Positions 54,454 to 64,000 of a stretch of 64,000 bases of DNA are shown piece after piece. The stretch's first letter is position 1. Every line of letters starts with the position of its first letter. Source of the stretch: Schistosoma haematobium (taxonomy: Eukaryota; Platyhelminthes; Trematoda; Strigeidida; Schistosomatidae); contig NC_067202.1 in the NCBI RefSeq assembly GCF_000699445.3, forward strand, positions 12,429,924 to 12,493,923, written 5' to 3'. Below the pieces are notes generated by a model, which worked only from the letters and a program-made list of their open reading frames with translations, was not told the origin of the DNA and searched no databases. The translations under genes were made by a program, and so were the position numbers.

Positions 54454-54490
54454 TTTAATTCATAGAAAAATTAGTATGTTCATAAATGTT

Positions 54491-54570
54491 TTAAGCATTC
54501 AATTCTAAACCAATACCCATTTTTGTCAAATCTGAACCATTGAAAACTCCACTCAATGTCAATTGAAGAC
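54491..54570 (-). CDS. VDAC: VDAC last exon, coding part
   Basis: 80 coding bases from acceptor TTCTACTATAG to the TAA at 54491-54493. It encodes the terminal strand with the GxGLELNA ending that closes the barrel. The 3.0-kb intron before it carries a MITE copy and two inverted copies of the AAAT-tailed repeat. Confidence 0.88.
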
Positions 54571-57500
54571 CTATAGTAGAATATAGAAAGAAAAAATGAG
54601 ATGTAAACGAACATACTTTATATATGTATACAACTTATGGATGAACCAATCAGGTTTACGATAACACGTCTTGAATTTTGGCGCGAAATCAATTCAATCA
54701 TTTGGTTAAATAAAGTTTTGATATCATAGCTAATGTCAGTTCGTGATGAAAACCCCGAAATCTAATTTTTAACCCTAATTATCAACTGTAAATATTAATC
54801 TTAATTCTTCAGACTGATTTATAACTCTCATTTAGCCGTAGTATGTAGGTGAATATTCTCAAGATCACTTCAGAGTCGCTCAAAGGTTGTTCATAAATTA
54901 TAGTTTCACAACACAATCTATTCAAAAGTTGACAGTTATTTTTACCATTATTCACTCATCAAGCAGATATACGTTTGTATATTTGATTTTGAGCTCCATT
55001 CTAATTTCGAGCGCTAGCGATACCATTCGGTTGCTTAAGCTGAAGTAAATGAAATAGGGTCCGAACCTGAGACTAAGTGGCTGAAGTTAGATTGCTTTAA
55101 ATGCTAAAGCCCCACTACCTTACAAAAAGATAGAAATCTATTAGTTATAGTCAGAGTTAGAGTGACCACTTATCATTTGCCGATCTAGTAGTGAAATGTG
55201 TAACGTATGGAATAAATAACTCGGCAACCTAATCTCTAATTGATGCACTATACAATAAGCGATAAGATGTTTGAAAAGGATTGACTACTTATGAAACAAA
55301 AAATCGAAACACTGTGTAACGATCAGGTTCAATTATCGATCACAAAATATTAGAATATTCGATGGAAATTGTTTAAATGGATATTCAAGGATAATCCTAT
55401 ACATGGCTCCGAGTTACACCTTTTGTGTGATGCTTAGAGATACTAACCGCCTGTCTACATTAAATAAGACAGAGCAAGGTACTAACCTAAGGCGCTAGTT
55501 GAAAAACGAGTACTACAACCATTAAGCCACTGTTATTTACTTATTTAGGCACATAAACATGGGTACAAAGAGGCACCAAAACGTATGTGTCACACAAAAT
55601 TTGTATGAGGGCTGGAAACTGTCCAGCCACCCAAACTGAAGCAAGTCGTTTTCTTAGGGAGCCACTCCCTGAGCCTTTGATCTAGAGATATAATCTGTAA
55701 GGCAGTGCAGCAACATTAGATGTAGTCCCATGGAAACCAGTGACCAACAACAGGTTCATACACTTTTTTTCTCTCAGGATCTTGGAGTTCATGTGCAAAA
55801 TTGGTTTGGAATCAGGGTTTTCCAACTCCACTAGGTGAACCTGTCGTATCCACCGACCCGGTTAATGCACCAGACATTCGGCTTTCATCCTCACAGTTTC
55901 ATAGACAACACCCACACCACGAAAAGGCAGTAGGACTTCCTCGACAGTGGCTGTAAACGCGTGGTCGTGTGAGAGCATTTCGTGAGGGAGAACTGACCCT
56001 CCCCACCCTTGGCCGTACCATGGCATTTGAAGACGGAATTTCAACCAAATATTATCTTCAAATGTGGAGTCATATACAAATTTATTAGAAGTAAGAAATC
56101 ATGTAGTCACTTGTGTGTTAGACTTTGTGTGTGTGCGAGAGAGAGAGAGAGGAGCTATTAAAATAATTTAACTGCTGTAAACAAACTTGAATGAGACAAG
56201 AAAGACCATATCCTAAATGAATAAAAGTTAAGCGATTCTAATCATTGAGTTGGAATGAACTAATATTTCGAAGATGAAGAAATAAATCCATGCCGAATCT
56301 CAATATCAACATTAAAGTGAAACAAAATCCGAGTTGTAAAATTAGTTTTATTTCTAAAGCAAGATATTAATAACAAACAATTAACTTTGATGCCTCAATA
56401 TTTGATGAGTGATTGAAGTTCGTCAAACATGATAAAGCCTTCACTGGTAAACAATATAGTTATTTATAGTCTAGTTGAAAAGCGTACTTTCTAATTAAAG
56501 CACTAACGTTATGTTTAACGCTTGCTTACTACTAATTCAGGAATTATATGTCCCCCAAATGCCCTGGTAGGGCCGAGAGTGGGGAGAGTCCGCTCTACCT
56601 CTGGAAATGCTCTTACATGGTCACGTGTTTACATCCATTGACAGGGAAGTCCTATTTACTCCCTTCTCGTGGCGGTGTTGTTTATGAAATTGAGAGAACG
56701 AAAAGCGAATGTCCGGCGCTTTAACCGTGTTGATGGACATGGAGAGTTCACCTAAGGGAGTTGGAAAACCCTCATTCCAAACCAATGATGCACATGGGCT
56801 CCAGTATCCTGAAGGAACAAATGGCGTATGAACCAATTGTTGGTCACCGGCTTCCATGGGACTGCATCTCCTTACGATGCTCGATTGCCTTGTGGATCAG
56901 ACCTTCAGGTCGAAGGCTCGGGGAGTGGCCCCCTAAGAAAACCACCTGCTTCGGTTTGGGCACCCGGGGGATATCACAGCCCTCACACATATCAAATGAG
57001 ATCTGTGTGGCGTATATCTATTTGGTGCCTCCTTGTACCAATATCTATGTGTTAAAATAAATAAATAAATAAAAATTATATTATGAAGGTGGGAAACGTT
57101 TTGGATAAAAGAGAGAGCAGTAAATGTTTAATCATAGTCTACTCTTTTTAAACTTTATACTAAGATCAACCATTTAAAAAGAAAGTTCTTTTATTCACGG
57201 TTGAGAGTCCTCAGATCAAGTTAATCATTTTGAAAATAACTTATATGTGAATGCTTATAGTGTACTACGAAGAGGTCCTCATGTGTTGCATTATCATAAA
57301 ATAACGATAGACATAAGTTCCGTGATAATGTAAACTATCTTCCTATAAACTCATTCATCAGGTACGTAAGTATGAGCCACACTTTAAGTGCGATGGCTAA
57401 TGATACTATCCGGTTGCAGCAACACAAGTAGATTGAGTGGAGTTCGAGCTTATTATTGTAAACCATTAGTGCCTCATTAATCTAAAGATTAGTAAAACAT

Positions 57501-57714
57501 TTTATAAGTAAACATATCATTTCTTTTAGTCGAATTAAGATAGTATTATATAAATGTGTTCTAACTCACTTTTTGATAAATATGTTGTAAAAGCCAAACT
57601 GATTTGATTTAAATGATCTAGTCTCAATTTCACAGAATGCTTTTTCTGATTATCTAATATATATTGTGATCCAACAGCCCAAACAGTTTCATCTGGAACA
57701 CGTTTCCATGTAAT
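54491..57714 (-). CDS. VDAC: voltage-dependent anion channel (mitochondrial porin), last two coding exons
   Basis: VDAC is the 19-strand beta-barrel pore of the mitochondrial outer membrane, passing metabolites and ATP/ADP. Two exons join in phase into 74 codons ending in TAA. The first encodes WAVGSQYILDNQKKHSVKLR and LDHLNQISLAFTTYLSK, matching strands near FGIAAKY.LD...SAKVNN.SLIGLGYTQTL; the second encodes LQLTLSGVFNGSDLTKMGIG then LELNA-stop, matching VKLTLSALLDGK...HKLGLGLEFEA, the family's C-terminal hallmark. This is about a quarter of the usual 280 residues. No earlier exon was recognised between 57.7 kb and the right edge, where an RTE element takes up most of the space, so the rest should lie outside. 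Confidence 0.87.
54630..54912. mobile_element. TIR element (MITE) in VDAC last intron
   Basis: Left end ACTTATGGATGAACCAATCA, right end GGTTGTTCATAAATTATAGT; opposite orientation to 13295-13550. Starts 60 bases upstream of the VDAC last exon. Confidence 0.6.
55536..56040 (-). repeat. repeat C
   Basis: Diverged copy; with the next entry it forms inverted arms of ~500 bases about 510 bases apart, inside the VDAC intron. Confidence 0.75.
56551..57073 (+). repeat. repeat C, best copy
   Basis: About 520 bases from CCCCCAAATGCCCTGGTAGG to TTGGTGCCTCCTTGTACCAA (a 5-base-stem hairpin), then GTGTTAAAATAAATAAATAA. The AAAT tail, the fixed 3' end and variable 5' ends suggest a retroposon; no Pol III boxes were found in this long form, and the 75-codon frames it carries are not obviously protein-coding. 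Confidence 0.8.
57570..57714 (-). CDS. VDAC: VDAC penultimate coding exon
   Basis: 145 bases between acceptor TTAATCATAG and donor GTGAGTTAG, phase 0 in and one base out. It covers several late beta strands; alternating polar and hydrophobic residues (SVKLRLDHLNQISLAF) are as expected for a barrel wall. Confidence 0.82.
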
Positions 57715-57924
57715 CTATGATTAATTAAAGATTTAGAGAGTCAAATAATTTAAAAGATATTATTTCTAAATAAAATCAACGGCCACTAACATTTGTGAAG
57801 TAAGGTGAGATGTTAAGAGTTTGAAATGGAATTCTCAATTTCAAAGGTTCCTCACTTAATAAACAGTGGTAATAGTAACGTACATGTTAGCTCTAATGAT
57901 GGTCCGTTCCACTTTCTGATAATC

Positions 57925-58080
57925 TAAGAATTGTGTTATACTTATACTCTTATTACCTCTACCACTATGAGATTTGAATCGACCGTTGCATCTCTGTGCT
58001 AATGTGGTATGATAACTCCAACTGATGTACGTATGTACGAAGTTCTACGTTGTTGACTTACTGACTGACTGACTGACTGT
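57925..58080 (-). repeat. repeat F (SINE-like), partial
   Basis: Reverse complement matches 61022-61160, including the (AGTC)n start, GTAGAACTTCGTAC and CGATTCAAATC. Confidence 0.65.
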
Positions 58081-58329
58081 GTGTTATATCCTTAAAGAGG
58101 TTCTTTTTATATACGATTAGAAAATTACTTTCCTACTGATAATGAACTACTAATTCAGTAATAATCTAGGAAAAATGACATGAAATTACAATTCATTTCA
58201 ATCTTTAAAATCATTCAAAATATTATATAAAGATATTTAACGGTTCATAGTTATCATTGATAAACTGTTTACAGAGAGAAATAATTACGTGAAATAAATA
58301 AATAATTTTTACCATGAACTTGAGCATAT

Positions 58330-58510
58330 GATACTTGGTGAAAGTGGAAAATCGGTTGATGAGGTAGTGAATTTTCATCTACTGAGGTGTCTAACTATCA
58401 TCTACACTGAAGAGTGATACTTGCTAATGGAGAAGTAAGTTGTAAGAAAGCTAGGGGTAGGCAAACCAAGATATGGCATCATTCCATGAAGTTATTAACT
58501 ATTAGTCTAA
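58330..58510 (+). mobile_element. LINE 3' fragment (4545 family)
   Basis: TCGGTTGATGAGGTAGTGAA and AAGAAAGCTAGGGGTAGGCA match the 4545-5010 LINE piece. Confidence 0.55.
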
Positions 58511-58899
58511 GCCCCACATCTGTTCCAGGATTTATGTTGATATATCTGTCTGACTTAGGATTCACATTTGTGATTAAACAACAATATTACCAACTTATGT
58601 GAAGTTGATTTTGTTTAGTAAAATTACGATTTGACACACATATTACCAGCCATCATTATGTTTCTGATTGTACTACTTTGTAAATTGTACGGCAAAAGGT
58701 AGTAAACTTTTCATAATCGCGCAAAAAAAACACGGAATTTTTTGAAATATCTAGATGGTAGGAACAGGTAACCCAGATATTCAGGTAGGTCGCCACAATA
58801 AATATAAACACGTACTCACACCATAGAATTTGTTATATTCTAACGAAGATTACATTACGAGTAACTTTTGAGACCTATTAATGAACTAATATTATCTGT

Positions 58900-61783
58900 A
58901 TATTCTTATGGTATGACTATTTCAATGAACATCATCCAAAGCTATGCGCCTACCTACGACTACAATGAAGACGCTAAAGATCACTTCAACGATAGGCTGC
59001 AGTCAATCATCGAGAAGTGTCCAACAAAGGACTTGATCATTCTAATGGGAGACCTAAATGCCAAGGTTGGAATGGACAACACTGGATATGAAGACATCAT
59101 GCGACGACACGGATTAGGAGAAAGGAACGAAAATGGTGAGAGATTTGCAAACCTATGTGCCTTCAATAAACTGGTCATAGGCGGCACCATATTCCCACAT
59201 AAACGCATTCACAAAGCCACATGGACTTCACCGGATCACACTACACAAAACCAAACCGACCATATTTGCATCAACAAAACGTTCAGGAGGACGATGGAAG
59301 ACGTGAGAACCAAGAGAGGAGCTGATATAGCATCAGATCATCACTTGCTGGTCGCCAAGATGAAATTGAAACTCAAGAAGCACTGGACAACGGGGCGGAC
59401 AATATCACAAAAGTTCAATACGGCCTTTCTTCAGGATACTAACAAACTCAACAAATTCAAGATAGTCCTCAGCAACAAGTTCCAGGCCTTTCATGATCTA
59501 CTCAATGGAGAAGGAACTACTGTGGAGAGCAACTGGAAGGGGATCAAAGAGGCAATCACTTCAACATGTCATGAGGTCCTGAGTCACAAGAAGTACCATC
59601 ACAAGGAATGGATCACTGTTGATACACTGGATAAGATTCAAGAAAGGAGGAACAAGAAAGCAGCAATCAATACCAGCCGAACAAGAGCAGAAAAAACCAA
59701 GGCACAAGCTGAATACACAGAAGTAAACAAACAAGTGAAGAGGAGCATCAGAACCGACAAACGTAAATATGTGGAAGATTTAGCAACGACGGCGGAAAAG
59801 GCTGCAAGAGAAGGAAACATGAGACAATTGTATGACACGACAAAGAAACTCTCTGGAAATCGCCGCAAACCTGAACGACCAGTGAAAAGCAAGGAAGGCA
59901 AGGTAATCACCAACATTGAAGAGCAACGAAACAGGTGGGTAGAACACTTCAATGAACTCTTGAACCGACCAGCCCCACTGAACCCACCCAACATTGAAGC
60001 AGCAGGACCAGACAACATTCCAGAAGAGGCACTAAAAGCAGACGTAGAGGTAACTGCAAGGATACTCCACATTCTCTTCAATAAGATTTGGGATAAGGAA
60101 CAAGTACCAACAGACTGGAAAGAAGGACTTCTGATCAAAATACCGAAGAAAGGCGATCTCAGCAACTGTGATAACTACAGAGGCATCAATCTTCTCTCAA
60201 AACCAGGAAAAGTCTTTAACAGGGTATTGTTAAACAGGATGAAGGACTGCGTAGACGCCCAACTTCGAAATTGACAGGCTGGATTCCGTAAGGATAGATC
60301 GTGTACAGACCAAATCGCAACTCTACGGATCATTGTGGAACAATCAATTGAATGGAATTCATCACTTTACATCAACTTCATTGACTACGAAAAGGCATTT
60401 GATAGCGTGGACAGAACAACACTATGGAAACTTCTTCGACACTACGGCGTGCCTCAGAAGATAGTCAATATCATACAGAATTCGTATGATGGGTTACACT
60501 GCGAAATCGTGCATGGAGGACAGTTGACAAAGTCGTTCGAAATAAAGACCGGTGTCAGGCAAGGTTGCTTACTCTCACCCTTTCTCTTTCTCCTGGTGAT
60601 CGACTGGATCATGAAGACGTCAACATCTGAAGGGAAACACGGGACACAATGGACATCTAGGATGCAGTTGGACGATCTAGACTTCGCAGATGATCTGGCC
60701 TTTCTATCCCGAACGCAACAACAAATGCAGAAGAAGACTACCAGTGTAGCAGCAGCCTCAGCAGCAATAGGTCTCAATATACACAAAGGGAAAAGCAAGA
60801 TTCTCTGATACAACACAGCATGCACCAATCCAATCACAATTGACGGAGAAGATTTGGAAGATGTAAAAACCTTTACATATCTGGGCAGCATCATTGATGA
60901 ACAGGGTGGATCTGATGCAGATGTGAAGGCGCGGGTCGGCAAAGCAAAAGCAGCATATTTACAACTGAGGAACATCTGGAACACAAAACAACTGTCAAAC
61001 AACACCAAGGTCAGGATTTTCAATCAGTCAGTCAGTAACAACGTAGAACTTCGTACGTACGTACATTAGTTCGAGTTGCCACACCACATTAGCACAGAGA
61101 TGCAGTTGTCGATTCAAATCCCGTAGTGGTAGAGGTAGTAAGAGTATAAGCAGTAATCGGGAAGATTGGGGTTTGGAGATGTTATTTAAAGAGTATAATA
61201 CAGTGAAATAAATTTGGAAAGAGGAAAAAAAGGGACATGAAGAATTCAGAAGATTAGAATTTGGGAGAACACAGAGTGGATGCACCTGCGCCATTGCAAA
61301 CGATTTTGAGCCATGTCATTCAAGGTCTCTAACCAATACAAATCAATACAAATGTCAACACAGTTCTACTGTATGGGGAGGAAACTTGGAGAACCACGAA
61401 AGTCATCTTCTAGAAGATACAGGTGTTTATTAACAGCTGTCTATGCAAAATACTTCGGATCTGTTGGCCAGACATTATCAGCAACAAACTACTGTGGGAG
61501 ATAACAAACCAGATTTCAGTGGAGGAAGGACTAAGGAAGAAGCGCTGGAAGTGGATAGGACACACATTGAGGAAAGCACCCAACTGCGTCACAAGACAAG
61601 CCCTCACATGGAATCCTCAAGGCCGAAGGAAAAGAGGAAGACCAAAGAACACATTACGCCGGGAAATGGAAATAGACATGAGAAAAATGAACAAGAATTG
61701 GATGGAACTAGAAAAGAAGGCCAAGGACAGAGTGGGTTGGAGAATGCTGGTCGGCGGCCTATGTTCCATTAGGAGTAACAGGC

Positions 61784-61797
<14 letters not shown>
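58900..61797 (+). mobile_element. RTE-clade LINE, 5'-truncated, with broken ORF
   Basis: One frame (58868-61069) encodes endonuclease then reverse transcriptase, interrupted by two TGA codons (60272, 60806). Endonuclease motifs: SYAPTYDYNEDAKDHF, GDLNAKVGMDN, WTSPDHTTQNQTDHI, ASDHHLL; the N-terminal third of the domain is missing. RT motifs: IPKKGDLSNCDNYRGINLLS, GFRKDRSCTDQ, FIDYEKAFDSVDR, GVRQGCLLSPFLF and FADDLAFLSR with the catalytic Asp pair. The linker shows an in-frame deletion just before AGPDNIPEEALK. A 325-base repeat F insertion (61022-61346) breaks the region after the RT; the C-terminus resumes at about 61356 with [15 protein letters not shown] elements copy themselves by target-primed reverse transcription; schistosome SR2 is of this clade, though I cannot name the family. 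Confidence 0.85.
61022..61346 (+). mobile_element. repeat F (SINE-like) inserted in the RTE element
   Basis: Begins with (AGTC)n and GTAACAACGTAGAACTTCGT, carries GATTCAAATCCC (B-box-like), and its 3' half matches the LINE end at 4880-5000 in reverse complement, that is, a tRNA-like head joined to a LINE-derived tail. CAATACAAAT is repeated at the right junction. Confidence 0.6.
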
Positions 61798-61856
<59 letters not shown>

Positions 61857-62452
61857 GTAAGTAGTAGTAAGTAAGTAAGTAAAGTAAGTAAGTAAGTAAG
61901 TAAAGTAAGTAAGTAAGTGTAAGTAAGTAAGTAAAGTAAGTGTAGTGTAGTAAGTAAGTAGTAAGTAAGTAAGTAGAAGTAAGTAAGTGGGTGAGTAAGT
62001 AAGTAAGTAAGTAAAGTGAGTAGTAAGTAATGTAGAGTGATAGTATGTAGTGGAGTAAGTAGAGTAAGTAAGTAAGTAGTAGTAAGTAAGTAAGTAGTAG
62101 TGTAGTAAGTAGTAAGTAAGTAGTAGTAAGTAAGTAAGTAAGTAAGTAGTGATAAGTGAGTAGTAAGTGTGAGTAAGTAGTGAGTAAGTGAGTAGTGTAG
62201 TAAGTGTAGTAAGTAGTAGGTAGTAAGTAGTGAGTGGTAGTAGTAAGTAAGTAAGTAAGTAGTGGTAGTGTGGTGTAAGTAGAGTAGTAGTAAGTAAGTG
62301 TAGTAAGTAGTAAGTAAGTAGTAAGTAAGTAAGTATAGTAGTGTAGTAGTAGTAGTAGTAGTAGTAAGGTAGTGGTAGTAGTGAGTAGTAGTAAGTAGTA
62401 GTAGTAGTAGTAGTAAGTAGTAAGTAAGTAAGTAGTAAGTAAGTAAGTAAGT

Positions 62453-62497
<45 letters not shown>
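61785..62497. repeat. GTAA/GTA array after the RTE 3' end
   Basis: About 710 bases: pure GTAA at the left (61785-61850) and right (62450-62497) edges, mixed GTAA, GTA, GTGA and GTAGT units between. It begins as the RTE tail GGCGTAAGTAAG. Confidence 0.92.
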
Positions 62498-62910
62498 TAT
62501 CTATATTCCCCTTATTATAAGCTTCATTTTGACCTATAATTTATTATTAGACGATTTACTGTCCTTAAATTATACTCAGTTTATTAATTACAGTCTCCCA
62601 CGTTCACAGACACATTTTGGCTTTATTGTGTATGAACGTTATTTCTTATTTTATAGTGCGTTGCAGTCTGTTTGTTTGGTATATAAACCTAGTATGTCTG
62701 AAATATGGGATTCCCATAATGGAGGCTGTTGTTCGCATTCTAGACTCAGCTGAACGGGCTAGGTGAACATAGGACCACTAAGGACGCTAGGCTGCTCTTA
62801 CCGGTCGAACGTCATCGGTTTAGTACAGTACGAAAGTGAATAAGTCGTATTTTGATTGGCGAATAAATTACGTGATAGCTAGCGGGTCATAAAAACACAA
62901 CAGAATTGGT
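62498..62910 (+). repeat. LTR-like repeat H, copy 2
   Basis: Aligned with 14030-14460; TATATAAACCTAGTATG core. It starts directly at the end of the GTAA array. Confidence 0.55.
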
Positions 62911-63640
62911 ATAAAATTAGGTTATCACAATCTTATTGGCTATATCTTAGTAATTATAATAGTACAAAGTATGTTTTCTATATAAAGTATCAATTTCAAT
63001 ACTTAATAAACAAAACTTAGTTAATCGTCAACAACGTAGAGCCTAGTACACATGTACGTTGGACCAAGCTGCTAAACTACTCTAAAATAAGATCAAATTA
63101 ACAAGTTGAATACTAAAGGGATTGAAATGCTGAAAATGCTGATGAGAAAGATTGAAAATTGAGAATGAGATTCAAGAAGACAGAAAGGACAAATATGTAT
63201 GTAGGATTATTGAAATTCAAGATCAAGTGCATAATAAAAAAGAATGTACCTACACCAGTGTGACTGATTTTGAGAGCGCATCAGCCAATGTCTTTAATCA
63301 CTGATTGAGATTGTCTTTTGGACACCAATCAGATAGTCCGCATCTATATAAGCAGTTCAAGTTAATAGTCAATGAATTCATGGACTGATGCTACTTCTCG
63401 GTTTGGTTACCCTTAGCTTTCTTCCAACCTACTTCTGTACTGTCTAACATCACCCGTCTAGGTAAACAGTAGCTAGGCACATGTAGCACATGTTCTAACA
63501 AAAATATTTGGGTGATATGAACCTAGAACATAGTCAAAATAATCTAATAACTGTGTATTACCTGTTACTTCAATGAAGCGGAAATTTTGAAATACAATAT
63601 AAAACAGATGAAAGCTAGAGACAAGATTATACTTTGGCAA
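62910..63640. other. unclassified; possible LTR-like promoter at 63340
   Basis: CATCTATATAAGCAGTTCAA (63338-63357) resembles a TATA core and is followed by a GC-richer stretch, as in LTRs. Nothing else recognised. Confidence 0.3.
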
Positions 63641-64000
63641 AGCTGATTAGTGATTAGCGGTAAAACTCGTCAGCTGGGTGTAATTGAATTCCAGTGTTGA
63701 CGTTTACATCAAAACTCAAACACAGTACGCCTATCGCCTTATCTACTGAGCTATTCAATGCAGATAGATACTGGCTCGTGAGACAGGTACGCGTTTTACT
63801 TTTTAGTTTTTAAATCTTGTCACTGAAGTTGGTGCTTACAATTGGTCAGTCTCAGAGTGAACATCAATATTAGGATCCAGGTACATCCAAATGGTGAGTC
63901 TCAAATAAGGCGAAACATTCATCCTGGTTTATACTGCTAGACACTAAATAATTTTACTAAAAGAAATTGTGACTGAATGACAATACTGAGGCAATCCATT
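63640..64000. repeat. repeat E, inverted fragments running off the right edge
   Basis: Left piece has CGCCTTATCTACTGAGCTAT (inverted A box), right piece TCCAGGTACATCCAAATGGT and GAGGCAATCCATT. Confidence 0.55.

Noticed and set aside
56828..57055. A 75-codon frame conserved between the repeat C copies at 53.6 and 56.8 kb
   Set aside because: Similarity is simply that of the repeat; the frame is broken or altered in the other copies and matches no domain.
61410..61607. Minus-strand open frames over the RTE 3' end (also at 34579-34983)
   Set aside because: Antisense shadows of the RTE C-terminal coding region.

Overview
This window looks like nuclear DNA of a parasitic flatworm, most likely a schistosome. 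It is AT-rich, its genes are split into small exons by long repeat-filled introns, and its repeats fit that group: a tRNA-derived Sm-alpha-like SINE in roughly twenty copies, RTE-type LINEs ending in GTAA repeats, Penelope-like fragments, a Merlin-like DNA transposon and LTR fragments. The species cannot be fixed from sequence alone. Almost all long open frames here lie in transposons or are chance; the real genes were found by joining short exons at GT-AG sites with matching phase.

Three host genes are supported, all on the minus strand and all partial or incompletely traced. (1) Bases 2134-16445: the 5' two thirds of a PDE1-family (calmodulin-dependent type) cyclic-nucleotide phosphodiesterase. 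Seven coding exons join in frame into 352 codons, from an acylation-type start (MGSCAS) to the first metal-binding motif of the catalytic domain. The rest lies beyond the left edge. A possible promoter and non-coding first exon lie at 22.36-22.71 kb. (2) Bases 33140-45755: ten exons, in frame to a stop, of a plexin-domain-containing (TEM7-like) type I membrane protein, with an extracellular beta-rich region, a cysteine-rich PSI module, one membrane helix and a short basic tail; its signal-peptide exon was not found. Two introns near its 5' end are only 36 and 41 bases. (3) Bases 54491-57714: the last two coding exons of a VDAC/mitochondrial porin, with a polyadenylation signal; its earlier exons should lie to the right of the window.

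By region: 0-21 kb is the PDE1 gene and its repeat-loaded introns; 21.2-23.7 kb is a repeat-poor island of microsatellites with the promoter candidate; 23.7-33 kb is mostly intergenic, with a second Merlin-like copy, a perfect X-box motif, a solo-LTR-like repeat beside a 600-base degenerate GTAA/GCAA array, a LINE fragment and some decayed coding-like blocks; 33-46 kb is the plexin-domain gene; 46-51 kb is a nest of Penelope-like, gag-like and RTE fragments; 51-58 kb holds clustered copies of an unclassified repeat with an AAAT tail around the porin exons; 58.9-62.5 kb is the most complete LINE, an RTE element followed by about 700 bases of GTAA-type repeat; 62.5-64 kb is LTR-like and SINE-like debris.

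The most unusual material is in the repeats: two composite Merlin-like elements (one with a clean 9-base target duplication), a family combining long terminal inverted repeats with tRNA-like promoter boxes, a Penelope locus with inverted halves, and two loci that share the same LINE-tail/LTR junction.
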